Part shown: positions 17,616-27,348 of the stretch, in pieces
Numbering within the stretch: the first letter of the stretch is position 1
Layout of the letters: every line of letters starts with the position of its first letter
Origin: Blattabacterium cuenoti
Lineage (GTDB): Bacteria; Bacteroidota; Bacteroidia; Flavobacteriales; Blattabacteriaceae
Direction of reading: 5' to 3'
DNA length: 64,000 nt
Assembly (NCBI RefSeq): GCF_014251995.1
Contig: NZ_CP059205.1
Coordinates: forward strand, 124,001-188,000
Program-made: the position numbers and the translations under genes
Notes under the pieces: generated by a model
What the model was told of the DNA's origin: nothing
The model's database searches: none
Seen by the model: only the letters and a program-made list of their open reading frames with translations

Positions 17616-20066
17616 ATGCAAGTTTTAAAATTTGGAGGAAGTTCCGTGGCTCATTCTGACGCGATCAAACGTATTTGTTATTTATTAGAAAAGAAGCCAA
17701 AAGGAAGATATGCAATTGTTGTATCTGCACTAGGAAATATTACTGATCAATTAATCCAATGTGGAGAATTAGCTTCCGAAAGAAGAAATTTATATAAAAA
17801 AATATTAGAAGAAATAGAAATCCGACATCTAAAAATTATCAGAGAATTATTTCCAATTACTTATCAAAGTCATTTAATGAGTTGGATTAAAAAAAATATA
17901 AATGATTTAGAAAATTTATGTGATGGAATTTTTCAAGTAGAAGAACTTTCAAAACGTTCTTTAGATAAAATAATGAGTTTTGGAGAATTAAGTTCCTCAT
18001 TTCTTATTGCGGAAAAACTAAAGCAATTTGGATTAGATGCAATTAGTAAGGATAGTCGTGATTTAATAATAACTGATTCTCAATTTGGATGTGCACAAGT
18101 AGATTTTATCAAAAGTAATAACCACATAATTAAATTTTTTAAAGAAAAAAAGTCAGAATATATTGTTTTACCAGGTTTTATAGGTTCTACGTTAGAAAAT
18201 GAAACTACCACTCTTGGAAGAGGAGGATCTGATTATACTGCATCTATTTTAGCTGCAGCTATGTCAGCTAGTTTACTTGAAATATGGACTGATGTAAGTG
18301 GAATGATGACTGCTAATCCAAAAATTGTTAATCAAGCTTTTCCTATAAAAAAAATTTCTTATGAAGAAGCAATGGAATTGTCGCATTTTGGAGCAAAAGT
18401 GATTTATCCTCCAACAATACAACCTGCAATGAAAAAGCATATTCCTATACAAATTAAAAATACTTTTTCTCCTTTAGATCCTGGAACTTTAATTTATATT
18501 AGTAAGAAAACAAAAAATATTAGTCAACCCGTTACGGGAATATCTGGAATACAAAATACAGCTTTACTCACTCTAGAAGGAAGTGGAATGGTTGGAATCC
18601 CTGGATATTCAAAGCGATTGTTTGAAGCATTATCACGTGAAAAAATAAATGTCATATTCATAACTCAAAGTTCATCAGAACATTCTATTACCACGGGGAT
18701 TCATGAAATGGACGTGATTAAGGCAAAAACTGTAATAGATAGTGAATTTTCTCAAGAAATACATCAAAAACGTATTGATCCATTAAGAATAGAAAAAAAC
18801 CTCTGCATTATTGCTGTTGTTGGAGATAACATGAAAAATCTTCATGGAACTAGTGGAAAAATGTTTTCTTCTTTAGGAAGAAATAGTATTAATGTTAGAG
18901 CTATAGCACAAGGTTCCACTGAAAAAAATATATCAGCTGTTATTAAAAAACATGATTTCAAAAAAGCATTGAATACTTTACATGAAGTTTTTTTTGAAAG
19001 TCCTCCGAAACAAATAAATCTTTTTATTTGTGGAGTAGGAAAAGTAGGTAGCAAATTACTTGAACAAATTCACCAACAAAAAAATTATTTGTTAAAAGAA
19101 TTAAAACTTCAAGTTAGAGTAATAGGATTATCTAATAGTAAAAAAATGTATTTCAATAATTGTGGAATAAATTTAAATCATTGGAAAGAAAACTTGAATC
19201 AACATGGTCATAAAATGACTATATATTTTTTTATGGAAAAGGTATGGAAATTTAATTTAAGAAATAGTTTATTTGTTGATAACACTGCTAGTGAAGAAAT
19301 GGCAATGACCTATGATAAATTTTTAAAAAATGGAATTGGTGTTATAACCTGTAATAAAATAGCTTGTTCTTCTGATTATAATCATTACAAAAAATTAAAA
19401 ACGCTTTCTAGACATTTTAAAGCTCCATTTTTATTTGAAACTAATGTAGGAGCTAGTCTTCCCGTTATTAGTACACTAAATGACCTTATCAATAGTGGAG
19501 ATAAAATTAATAAAATAGAAGCTGTTTTGTCAGGAAGTCTGAATTTCATTTTCAATCATTTTATAGGGAAAAAATCTTTTTTGGATGTTGTTAAAGAAGC
19601 ACAACTTAAAGGATATACAGAACCTGATCCTCGCATCGACTTAAGTGGATTAGATGTTATGAGAAAGATATTAATTTTAGCTAGAGAATGTGGTTCTCCA
19701 TTAGAATTAAGTGATATTCATCAAAAATCCTTTCTTCCTGATAATTGTTCAGACTCTACTTCAGTAGATTCTTTTTATCAGAAATTAGATAAATACAAAG
19801 ATTATTTTTTTAAAATGAGAAAAAAAGTAGAAAAAGATAATAAACGTTTGCGTTTTATTGCTCGTTACAAAAATGGAATAGCTTCTGTAGGATTAGAATC
19901 AATTAACCAAAACCATCCATTTTTTCAATTAGAAGGAAAAGACAATATGGTTTTATATAATACTTCTCGCTATTATGAACAACCTCTTATTATAAAAGGA
20001 GCAGGAGCTGGAGCAGAAGTTACTGCATCCGGAGTTTTTTCTGATATTATTAAAGCTACTAAATAA
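17616..20066 (+). CDS. thrA: Bifunctional aspartate kinase / homoserine dehydrogenase
   Basis: This 816-residue fusion catalyses the first and third steps of the threonine branch. Residues about 1-285 are the aspartate kinase (VLKFGGSSVAHSDAIKRI at the start; TTLGRGGSDYTASILAAA near 195). Two ACT-type regulatory segments follow (about 310-455). Residues about 465-816 are the homoserine dehydrogenase, with the NAD(P)-binding start NLFICGVGKVGSKLLEQI and the segment EAVLSGSLNFIFN. The retained ACT region suggests feedback control could persist, but this is not shown. It leads a tight thrA-thrB-thrC unit with spacers of 4 and 6 bp. Confidence 0.97.
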   Translation: MQVLKFGGSSVAHSDAIKRICYLLEKKPKGRYAIVVSALGNITDQLIQCGELASERRNLYKKILEEIEIRHLKIIRELFPITYQSHLMSWIKKNINDLENLCDGIFQVEELSKRSLDKIMSFGELSSSFLIAEKLKQFGLDAISKDSRDLIITDSQFGCAQVDFIKSNNHIIKFFKEKKSEYIVLPGFIGSTLENETTTLGRGGSDYTASILAAAMSASLLEIWTDVSGMMTANPKIVNQAFPIKKISYEEAMELSHFGAKVIYPPTIQPAMKKHIPIQIKNTFSPLDPGTLIYISKKTKNISQPVTGISGIQNTALLTLEGSGMVGIPGYSKRLFEALSREKINVIFITQSSSEHSITTGIHEMDVIKAKTVIDSEFSQEIHQKRIDPLRIEKNLCIIAVVGDNMKNLHGTSGKMFSSLGRNSINVRAIAQGSTEKNISAVIKKHDFKKALNTLHEVFFESPPKQINLFICGVGKVGSKLLEQIHQQKNYLLKELKLQVRVIGLSNSKKMYFNNCGINLNHWKENLNQHGHKMTIYFFMEKVWKFNLRNSLFVDNTASEEMAMTYDKFLKNGIGVITCNKIACSSDYNHYKKLKTLSRHFKAPFLFETNVGASLPVISTLNDLINSGDKINKIEAVLSGSLNFIFNHFIGKKSFLDVVKEAQLKGYTEPDPRIDLSGLDVMRKILILARECGSPLELSDIHQKSFLPDNCSDSTSVDSFYQKLDKYKDYFFKMRKKVEKDNKRLRFIARYKNGIASVGLESINQNHPFFQLEGKDNMVLYNTSRYYEQPLIIKGAGAGAEVTASGVFSDIIKATK

Positions 20067-20070
20067 AACC

Positions 20071-21015
20071 ATGAATAGTATTAAAATATTTTCACCGGCT
20101 ACTGTTGCTAATCTAGTTTGTGGTTTTGATGTAATTGGATTGGCTTTAGATTTTCCAAAAGATGAAATTTTTTTATCTAAATCTAATAGACCTGGAATAC
20201 GAATTAACAAAATTTATGGAACATCATTACCTAATGATCCAAAGAAAAATGTAGTATTCAATGCTTTGCAATCCTTGTTAAGGAAATATCAACAAAAAAA
20301 AGAAAAGAATAATATAGGATTTGAAATAGAATTAATTAAAAATATCCATCCTGGAAGTGGAATAGGATCTAGTGCTGCTAGTTCCGCTGGGGTGGTTTAT
20401 GGAGCTAATGTTTTACTGGGAAACCCCTTTAATACTATGCAATTAATTCGTTTTGCTATGGAGGGAGAACGTGTTGCTAGTGGAACCGCTCACGCTGATA
20501 ATGTAGCTCCTGCTATTATGGGAGGAATGACATTAGTTAGAAGTTATAAACCTTTAGATATTACTAAACTACATACTCCAAAAGAATTATGGGTGAGTAT
20601 TATACATCCACAAATTGAAATTAAAACATCAGATGCAAGAGAAATTTTAAAAAAAAAAATATTAATGACAGATGCTATTCAACAATGGGGTAATATAGGT
20701 GCACTAGTTGCAGGATTATATCAAGAAAATTATAGATTAATAAGCAGATCTTTAGAAGATGTCATAGTAGAACCTATACGAGCAGTGTTAATTCCTGCTT
20801 TTTATGAACTAAAAATTAAATGTAAAGAAATAGGAGCTCTAGGAGGAGGTATTTCAGGTTCAGGTCCTTCTGTTTTCATGTTAAGTAGAGGAACATATGT
20901 TGCCCAAAAAGTAACTGAAATGATGAATCGTATTTATTCAACACTGAAAGTTGATTATAAAACTTATACCTCTCCTATAAATCAACAAGGAGTTAAATGG
21001 TCTGAAATAGAATAA
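20071..21015 (+). CDS. thrB: Homoserine kinase
   Basis: The 314-residue GHMP kinase phosphorylates homoserine. The ATP-binding loop is HPGSGIGSSAASSAGVVYGA, and the C-terminal glycine-rich motif is ALGGGISGSGPSVFML. The N-terminus SIKIFSPATVANLVCGFDVI is typical of the family. An A11 run near base 20649 does not break the frame. It sits between thrA and thrC. Confidence 0.96.
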   Translation: MNSIKIFSPATVANLVCGFDVIGLALDFPKDEIFLSKSNRPGIRINKIYGTSLPNDPKKNVVFNALQSLLRKYQQKKEKNNIGFEIELIKNIHPGSGIGSSAASSAGVVYGANVLLGNPFNTMQLIRFAMEGERVASGTAHADNVAPAIMGGMTLVRSYKPLDITKLHTPKELWVSIIHPQIEIKTSDAREILKKKILMTDAIQQWGNIGALVAGLYQENYRLISRSLEDVIVEPIRAVLIPAFYELKIKCKEIGALGGGISGSGPSVFMLSRGTYVAQKVTEMMNRIYSTLKVDYKTYTSPINQQGVKWSEIE

Positions 21016-21021
21016 AATAAT

Positions 21022-22350
21022 ATGTTGTACCATAGTTTAAAAAATAAAAAAAAATTAGTTTCATTTGAAGATGCTGTTTTAAGAGGATTATCACCAGATG
21101 GTGGATTATATGTACCTAAATATATTCCTAAATTAGAATCCCAGTTTATTCATAATATTTCCAATTATGATATTTATACAATAGCAATGACTATTATAAA
21201 ACCTTATATTGGGAAATCTATATCGGAAGAATTTCTTTATGAAATTATTCATGATACTTTAAATTTTCCTTTTCCATTGAAAAAAATTCATGACAATATT
21301 CATGTATTAGAACTTTTTCATGGACCTACTTTAGCTTTTAAAGATGTAGGAGCTCAATTTATGGCAGGATGTTTAAGCTTTTTTTCCAAAAAAAAAGAAA
21401 GAACTGTAACAGTTTTAGTAGCTACTTCTGGAGATACTGGTGGAGCTGTTGCTAAAGGATTTCATAAAAAACCTGGGATAGAAGTAATTATTTTATATCC
21501 ACATAATGGAATTAGTTCTTTACAAGAAGAACAAATCACTTGTTTAGGAGATAATATATTTTCCGTAGAAATCAATGGAAATTTTGATGATTGTCAAAAA
21601 ATAGTGAAAAAATCTTTTTTGGATAAAGAAATAAAAGAAAAATATATATTAACTTCTGCTAATTCCATTAATATAGCTAGATGGCTTTCTCAAATGTTTT
21701 ATTATTTCTTGTCTTATAAACAAATTAAAATTTCAAATAATTTAAAAAAATTAATTTTTTCAGTTCCTAGCGGAAATTTTGGAAATGTTTGTGCAGGAAT
21801 AATGGCCGAGAAAATGGGATTACCAATAAATCTTTTTATTGCCTCAACAAATATTAATGATACTATTCCTAGATTTTTAAAATCTGAAAAATATCATCCA
21901 CTACCAGTGAAAAAAACTATATCAAATGCAATGGATATATCTGATCCAAGCAATTTTTCTAGAATATGGCATTTATACAAAAAAAATATTTTTCAATTAA
22001 AAGAAAAACTTTTGTCCTATAAATTTACAGATGAGGAAACTATAGAGGCCATAAACATGGTATGGGAAAAGTACAAGTACATGTTAGATCCACATGGAGC
22101 AATTGGATATTTAGGAATTAGAAAATTTTTTCAAAAAACTAAAAATAATTCATCATCGGCTCCCATAGCTGTTTTCTTAGAAACTGCTCATCCAATTAAA
22201 TTTATAAATAAAATTCCTTTTTCTTTAAGAAAAGAAATTTTATTTCCTAAAAAATTAAAAACATTTTCGAATTTAGCAGAAAAAAAAGAAAAAATATTTT
22301 TGTCCAATAAATTTAAAATTTTTAAAAGTTGGTTATTAGAAAGAAAATAA
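21022..22350 (+). CDS. thrC: Threonine synthase
   Basis: The 442-residue PLP enzyme converts phosphohomoserine to threonine. The PLP lysine lies in PTLAFKDVGAQFMA, the phosphate and substrate loop is VATSGDTGGAVAKGF, and SANSINIARWLSQ and VPSGNFGNVCAG are further family segments. The opening SFEDAVLRGLSPDGGLYVP is characteristic. It ends the thrABC unit and is convergent with thyA, 4 bp away. Confidence 0.97.
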   Translation: MLYHSLKNKKKLVSFEDAVLRGLSPDGGLYVPKYIPKLESQFIHNISNYDIYTIAMTIIKPYIGKSISEEFLYEIIHDTLNFPFPLKKIHDNIHVLELFHGPTLAFKDVGAQFMAGCLSFFSKKKERTVTVLVATSGDTGGAVAKGFHKKPGIEVIILYPHNGISSLQEEQITCLGDNIFSVEINGNFDDCQKIVKKSFLDKEIKEKYILTSANSINIARWLSQMFYYFLSYKQIKISNNLKKLIFSVPSGNFGNVCAGIMAEKMGLPINLFIASTNINDTIPRFLKSEKYHPLPVKKTISNAMDISDPSNFSRIWHLYKKNIFQLKEKLLSYKFTDEETIEAINMVWEKYKYMLDPHGAIGYLGIRKFFQKTKNNSSSAPIAVFLETAHPIKFINKIPFSLRKEILFPKKLKTFSNLAEKKEKIFLSNKFKIFKSWLLERK

Positions 22351-22354
22351 AAAT

Positions 22355-23149
22355 TTAAATAGCAACATCTCCTTTAATATGAGGAAAAGGATTGTAATCT
22401 TTTAATTGAAAATCTTCAAAAGAAAATTCAAAAATGTTTTTTACTAATGGATTCAAAATTATTTTTGGAAGAGGTCTTGGGGTTCTTTCCATTTGTAATT
22501 TTATTTGTTTAATATGATTATTATAAACATGAGCATCACCAATAGTATGGATTAATTCTTTTTCTTTTAAATTAAGAGTTTTAGCTAGCATAATAAGTAA
22601 CAACGCATAAGAAGCTATATTAAAAGGTAATCCTAAGAAAATATCTGCACTTCTTTGATAAAGTGAAAGAGATAATTTTTTTTTAGATATATAAAATTGA
22701 AATAACAAATGACAGGGAGGAATAGACATTTTTTGAATCATTCCTACATTCCAAGAAGAAACAATTAAACGTCTTGAATAGGGATTCAATTTCATTTCTT
22801 CTATAACATTAGTTATTTGATCAATAAAAGATCCATTATATGTTGGCCATTTTCTCCATTGAAATCCATATATTGGACCTAATTCTCCATTTTTATCCGC
22901 CCATTCATTCCATATAGTAACTTTATTATCCTTTAAATATTGAATATTTGTATCTCCTTTTAAAAACCATAAAAGCTCGTAAATAATAGATCGGACATTT
23001 AATTTTTTTGTAGTTAAAAGAGGAAATCCTTTCTCTAAATTAAACCTCATCTGATATCCGAATATACTAATTGTACCTATTCCAGTACGATCTTTTCTTT
23101 TGATTCCATTTTTTAGAACTTTTTTCAATAGGTTTAAATATTGTTTCAT
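22355..23149 (-). CDS. thyA: Thymidylate synthase
   Basis: The 264-residue enzyme makes dTMP from dUMP with methylene-tetrahydrofolate. Length and residue numbers match E. coli ThyA: the catalytic cysteine is C146 ([14 protein letters not shown]), with the substrate arginines in [14 protein letters not shown]. The folate end [14 protein letters not shown] closes the protein as usual. Its dUMP could come from the dCMP-deaminase-like gene at 14.4 kb. A separate 60-bp spacer divides it from prs. Confidence 0.97.
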   Translation of the reverse strand: MKQYLNLLKKVLKNGIKRKDRTGIGTISIFGYQMRFNLEKGFPLLTTKKLNVRSIIYELLWFLKGDTNIQYLKDNKVTIWNEWADKNGELGPIYGFQWRKWPTYNGSFIDQITNVIEEMKLNPYSRRLIVSSWNVGMIQKMSIPPCHLLFQFYISKKKLSLSLYQRSADIFLGLPFNIASYALLLIMLAKTLNLKEKELIHTIGDAHVYNNHIKQIKLQMERTPRPLPKIILNPLVKNIFEFSFEDFQLKDYNPFPHIKGDVAI

Positions 23150-23204
23150 TTAGAAAATATGATATAAGTGAAATATTTATTTTTTCATTAATTTAATTTA
23201 AAAG

Positions 23205-23212
23205 TATTTTTG
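23205..23212 (+). promoter_or_regulatory. Bacteroidota-type -7 promoter element for prs
   Basis: TATTTTTG matches TAnnTTTG exactly, 18 bp before the prs ATG at 23231. This would give a very short leader of about 12 nt. Confidence 0.4.
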
Positions 23213-23230
23213 CATATAAAAAATATAACT

Positions 23231-24169
23231 ATGAATCAAAAGGTTCTCTTCTTTTCTACAAGAAGTGGGTTAAAACTATCAGAAGATATAGCTTCTTTTT
23301 ATGGAACTTTTCTTGGAAAAGTTCGATTTTTAGAATTTAGTGATGGAGAATATACTCCTCGTTTTGAACAATCTGTTCGTGGATCTAAAGTTTTTTTAAT
23401 TGGATCTACCTTTCCTCCAGTAGATAATTTAATGGAATTATTATTAATGTGTGATGCTGCTCGTAGAGCTTCCGCTTACAATATAACACTTGTTATTCCA
23501 TATTTCGGATGGGCTAGACAAGATCACAAAGATCAACCAAGAACCCCTATTGCTGCAAAACTTATAGCAAACTTGATGGTAGCTGCAGGGGCGACTAGAG
23601 TTATGACCATGGATTTACATGCAGACCAAATTCAGGGATTTTTTGATATACCTGTAGATCATTTATATGCATCTAGGATATTTATTGATTATATTAATAA
23701 ATTAAATATAGATCAGTTAACTATTGCTTCTCCAGATATGGGAGGAGCTAAAAGAGCTAGAAGCTATGCTGGTTACCTAGGTACAGATGTTGTCATCTGT
23801 TATAAAGAAAGAAAAAAAGCAAATGAAATTGAATTTATAAATCTCATAGGTAGTGTCAAAGAAAAAAATATTATACTTATAGACGATATGGTAGATACTG
23901 GGGGGACCTTAACAGAAGCAGCTAATTTGATAAAAAAACAAGGAGCTAAAAGTGTTCGTGCTATTGCTACCCATCCAGTTTTATCAGGAAATTCATATGA
24001 AAAAATAAATAATTCTGCACTTGAAGAATTAGTAGTTACAGATACTATTCCAGTAAATAAAATTAAATCAAGCAAAAAAATAAAAGTTTTATCTTGTGCT
24101 TCTCTTTTTGCTGAAGTAATGCTATCAGTTCATAATGATGAATCTATAAGTAATAAATTTATAGTTTAA
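23231..24169 (+). CDS. prs: Ribose-phosphate pyrophosphokinase
   Basis: The enzyme makes PRPP from ribose-5-phosphate and ATP. From the ATG at 23231 the protein has 312 residues. The PRPP signature is visible as NIILIDDMVDTGGTL, and the ATP and metal region as MTMDLHADQIQGFFDIPVDH. An in-frame TTG at 23210 lies inside the predicted promoter and is not the start. It feeds the purine cluster and the OPRT. It leads prs-rplY-tadA on the plus strand with spacers of 6 and 3 bp. Confidence 0.96.
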   Translation: MNQKVLFFSTRSGLKLSEDIASFYGTFLGKVRFLEFSDGEYTPRFEQSVRGSKVFLIGSTFPPVDNLMELLLMCDAARRASAYNITLVIPYFGWARQDHKDQPRTPIAAKLIANLMVAAGATRVMTMDLHADQIQGFFDIPVDHLYASRIFIDYINKLNIDQLTIASPDMGGAKRARSYAGYLGTDVVICYKERKKANEIEFINLIGSVKEKNIILIDDMVDTGGTLTEAANLIKKQGAKSVRAIATHPVLSGNSYEKINNSALEELVVTDTIPVNKIKSSKKIKVLSCASLFAEVMLSVHNDESISNKFIV

Positions 24170-24175
24170 TTTAAT

Positions 24176-24802
24176 ATGAAATATTTAAATATATACGGAA
24201 AAAAAAGAAGTATAGGGAAAAAAGCAGTTCGTTCTATTCGACTTTCTAAAGAAATACCATGTATTTTATATGGGAAAAATATAAATATTCCATTTTCTAC
24301 TTCATTAGAAAGTTTGAAAAAAATAGTATATACAAGAGAAGTATGTGGAGTAATTATTCAATTAGAGGAATATAGTGAAAAGATAACTGCGATTAAAAAA
24401 GAAATACAATTTGATCCTGTTAGTGAAAAAATATTACATGCAGATTTTTTTCAAATTGATGAATCGAAAATTATTGTATTAGAAGTTTTTATAAAATTTT
24501 CAGGAAGACCTATTGGGGTTTATAAAGGTGGAGAATATTATTCTGCAATTAAAAAATTGAAAATAAAAGCTTTTCCATCTAACATTCCAAAATATATAAA
24601 ATTAAATATTAGTACTTTAGATATAGGTGATAGGATCACTGTTGAAAATTTATATAATGATAAGTATGTTATATTACATCCATCTAATACGCTTATAGCA
24701 AGCGTAAAAAATTCTCGTTTGAATGTCAAAAGTACTCAAGAGGAAAACCAAGAGAGTAATAAGGAAAAAGAAGAGAGTAAAGATAAAAAAATGAAAAAAT
24801 AA
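24176..24802 (+). CDS. rplY: 50S ribosomal protein L25 / Ctc family
   Basis: The 208-residue protein has the L25 5S-rRNA-binding domain (residues 1-95, with GKKAVRSIRLSKEIPCILYG and FDPVSEKILHADFFQI) followed by the Ctc-type C-terminal domain (about 95-180) and a charged Glu/Lys tail. In many bacteria the order prs-rplY continues with pth; here tadA follows instead and no pth is present at this place. Confidence 0.92.
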   Translation: MKYLNIYGKKRSIGKKAVRSIRLSKEIPCILYGKNINIPFSTSLESLKKIVYTREVCGVIIQLEEYSEKITAIKKEIQFDPVSEKILHADFFQIDESKIIVLEVFIKFSGRPIGVYKGGEYYSAIKKLKIKAFPSNIPKYIKLNISTLDIGDRITVENLYNDKYVILHPSNTLIASVKNSRLNVKSTQEENQESNKEKEESKDKKMKK

Positions 24803-24805
24803 GTA

Positions 24806-25279
24806 ATGTTTTTTATAAAAGATTTTCATTTTATGAAAATAGCTTTGAAAGAAGCTTTTATTGCATTTCATAAAAATGAAGTTCCTATAGGAGCTGCAAT
24901 AACATATAAGGATTCGGTTATAGCAAAATCTCATAACTTAACTGAAAGTTTTAGTAGAATTACTGCACATGCAGAAATATTAGCTATTAATCTAGCTTCT
25001 AAGTTTTTAAAAGAAAAATACATAAGAGAATGTACTTTGTATGTTACTATAGAACCGTGTGTTATGTGTGCAGGAGCTTTATTTTGGTCTCAAATAGGAA
25101 GAGTAGTTTGTGGAGCTTCCAATAATAAAAGAGGATTTTTATATTCTGGAATCAAGCTTCATCCAAGAACTAAATTTGTATCCGGAATTATGAGAAATCA
25201 ATGTGAAGATTTAATTAGAAAGTTTTTCTTCTTTAAAAGAATTTATAAATCAACAAACATAAGATTATCATCAAATTAA
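24806..25279 (+). CDS. tadA: tRNA-specific adenosine deaminase
   Basis: The 157-residue zinc deaminase converts the wobble adenosine of tRNA-Arg(ACG) to inosine. The zinc and proton-shuttle residues are H55-A-E57 (ITAHAEILA) and C85-x2-C88 (EPCVMCAGAL). NEVPIGAAI is the usual N-terminal segment. The start three bases after rplY suits the family length. The end overlaps the convergent dedA by 9 bp. Confidence 0.93.
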   Translation: MFFIKDFHFMKIALKEAFIAFHKNEVPIGAAITYKDSVIAKSHNLTESFSRITAHAEILAINLASKFLKEKYIRECTLYVTIEPCVMCAGALFWSQIGRVVCGASNNKRGFLYSGIKLHPRTKFVSGIMRNQCEDLIRKFFFFKRIYKSTNIRLSSN

Positions 25280-25918
25280 TGCTTTTTTCTTTTTTTTCAG
25301 TCTAAAAATAATAGGAAGAGTTGTAGTCAATACTATTAACAGGATTATCCATTCAAGATGATTTTTTAATTCAGGGAAACTTTTATCTAGGTAATGTCCA
25401 GCTAGCATAATAGAAAAAGTCCAAACGAGTGCTCCAACAATATTGTATACCATAAATTTTTTAAAATCAACACGGATTGCTCCTGCTACAATAGGAGCAA
25501 AAGAACGGAATATTGGAAGGAAACGGCTCATAATCAATGCAGTAGTTTTATATTTATTATAAAATAATTTTGCTAAAATAAGATGTTTTTTTTTAAAAAA
25601 AAAGGAATCATTTTTTTTGTATAATAATTTTCCGGATTTATATCCTAACCAATATCCTTGAATGTTTCCAAGGATAGCCACTATTGATACAATTAAAATA
25701 ATTACAAAAAAAGGAACATTATAGAAATTCTTACACAAATTCTCTCCAAATATTCCAGCAGTGAACAACAGAGAATCTCCTGGAAGAAAAAATCCAATAA
25801 AAAATCCTGTTTCTGCAAAAACTATTATTAGTAAAATAAGAAATGCCGTATTTCCGAAATATAAAAATATCCATTTAGGATTGAACAAATGTTGAAATAA
25901 ATCCCAAATGTCCGACAT
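25271..25918 (-). CDS. DedA family membrane protein
   Basis: A multi-helix membrane protein of the DedA/VTT family, members of which act in lipid movement and membrane homeostasis. The signature FAETGFFIGFFLPGDSLLF lies near the N-terminus, and RFLPIFRSFAPIVAGAIRVD in the second half holds the family arginine motif. Starting at the Met at 25918 (MSDIWDLFQHLFNPKW) gives 215 residues and fits flavobacterial relatives; an in-frame ATG at 25990 would add 24 residues. The substrate is unknown. Confidence 0.88.
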   Translation of the reverse strand: MSDIWDLFQHLFNPKWIFLYFGNTAFLILLIIVFAETGFFIGFFLPGDSLLFTAGIFGENLCKNFYNVPFFVIILIVSIVAILGNIQGYWLGYKSGKLLYKKNDSFFFKKKHLILAKLFYNKYKTTALIMSRFLPIFRSFAPIVAGAIRVDFKKFMVYNIVGALVWTFSIMLAGHYLDKSFPELKNHLEWIILLIVLTTTLPIIFRLKKKKKALI

Positions 25919-26023
25919 ATTATTATAAATATGAGAAACATGATTTAATATTTCCACTAAAAATGAAAAAATACTTATTTTGATACACATTATTATTAAT
26001 TATCAAGCTTTGTTAACTTAATT

Positions 26024-26143
26024 ATGGAAAATATATTTAAATTTATTGATATCTTAGGGTGGATTCCTAATATACTATTTTTAACAGCAGGTATTGTTTT
26101 TATAATTTTTTGGTTATACCAGATATTTCATATTACTGACTAA
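26024..26143 (+). CDS. Small single-pass membrane protein, 39 residues
   Basis: A short frame with an ATG at 26024 and TAA at 26141-26143 encodes 39 residues, with one strong membrane helix (about residues 12-36, ILFLTAGIVFIIFWLYQIF) and an acidic N-terminus. It sits in the 221 bp between dedA and aroB, where no other gene fits. It faintly resembles small flavobacterial membrane proteins (DUF6341-like), but the match is too short to name. It could be a retained microprotein or a remnant. Confidence 0.4.
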   Translation: MENIFKFIDILGWIPNILFLTAGIVFIIFWLYQIFHITD

Positions 26144-26163
26144 ATAAAACTGAAAATTAATGT

Positions 26164-26171
26164 TAATTTTG
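26164..26171 (+). promoter_or_regulatory. Bacteroidota-type -7 promoter element for aroB
   Basis: TAATTTTG matches TAnnTTTG exactly, 40 bp before the aroB ATG. No clear -33 element is seen. Confidence 0.4.
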
Positions 26172-26211
26172 CGTATAACTGAATCAAAAAAATATTAAAT
26201 CCCAAATATAA

Positions 26212-27291
26212 ATGGAAAATAATAATAGAAAAGGAAAAAATATTTTTTTTCATGAAAATGGTTATAAAATTCTAAAAAATTATATTACTAATCAAGTAGA
26301 TTCCATAAAAAATACATTTATTTTGGTAGATGAAAAAATTCATAAATACTGTCTTCCTATTCTTTTCAATCAAATAGATTTTTTGAAAAAATCTAATTTA
26401 ATTCAAATTAAGTCAGGAGAAAAAGAAAAAAATATAAACACATGTATTCGAATATGTAAAAATTTAGAAAAATTTAAAGCAACTAGAAAAAGTTTAATCC
26501 TAAATTTAGGAGGAGGGGTTATAACAGATATTGGTGGATTCGTTGCTTCTATTTTTAAAAGAGGAATACGTTTTATAAATATACCTACCTCTTTATTAGG
26601 GATGGTAGATGCTTCCATAGGATATAAAACAGGTGTTAATTTAGATTCTATCAAAAATGAAATAGGATCTTTTTATATTCCAGAATTATTAATTATTGAT
26701 ACAAATTTTTTAAAAACACTCCCTAAAAAAGAAATTATTTCTGGAATGGCTGAAATGTTTAAACATGGGTTAATAGCAAATAAAGATTTTTGGATAAGTC
26801 TTAATCAAATAAGAATCAATAATCATCATAATCAATGGTATGATTTAGTGAACACATCTATTTTAATAAAACAGAAAATTGTAGATAAAGATCCTAAAGA
26901 AAAAGGATTTAGAAAAATATTAAATTTTGGACATACTATTGGACACGCTTTAGAAAGTTTTTTTCTAAAAAAAACAGAAAAAATTTCACATGGAGAAGCT
27001 ATTATTATGGGAATAATCTGTGAATCTTGGATTTCATCAAAAATAAATGGATTACCCATTAATGATTATAAAAACATTAAATCAACACTTTCTAAATTCT
27101 ATCCAATAGAAAAAAAAATTTCTAATTTATCCAATTCAGAAATAGAAAACATAATAATGATTATGGATCATGATAAAAAAAACGAAAAAAATAAAATTCA
27201 ATTTTCTTTACTTAGAGAAATAGGAAATTGCTCCTATAATTGTCATGTCCCATATTCCTTAATTAAGGAAAGTTTACGGAAATGTAACTAA
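26212..27291 (+). CDS. aroB: 3-dehydroquinate synthase
   Basis: The 359-residue enzyme carries out the second step of the shikimate pathway, cyclising DAHP to dehydroquinate. The NAD-binding region is LNLGGGVITDIGGFVAS, followed by FINIPTSLLGMVDASIGYKT. The metal ligands lie in GMAEMFKHG and FGHTIGHALES, with a later histidine in EKISHGEAIIMG. Length is normal. It points to chorismate and aromatic amino-acid synthesis. gyrA follows in the same direction after 57 bp. Confidence 0.96.
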   Translation: MENNNRKGKNIFFHENGYKILKNYITNQVDSIKNTFILVDEKIHKYCLPILFNQIDFLKKSNLIQIKSGEKEKNINTCIRICKNLEKFKATRKSLILNLGGGVITDIGGFVASIFKRGIRFINIPTSLLGMVDASIGYKTGVNLDSIKNEIGSFYIPELLIIDTNFLKTLPKKEIISGMAEMFKHGLIANKDFWISLNQIRINNHHNQWYDLVNTSILIKQKIVDKDPKEKGFRKILNFGHTIGHALESFFLKKTEKISHGEAIIMGIICESWISSKINGLPINDYKNIKSTLSKFYPIEKKISNLSNSEIENIIMIMDHDKKNEKNKIQFSLLREIGNCSYNCHVPYSLIKESLRKCN

Positions 27292-27348
27292 ATATTTTTC
27301 TTAATTTACTAATATTCTTTATATTACCTAAATAATTTTTATATCAAA

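Noticed and set aside
23210..23230. TTG start for prs
   Set aside because: It lies inside the predicted -7 element, and the following ATG at 23231 gives the usual PRPP synthetase length.
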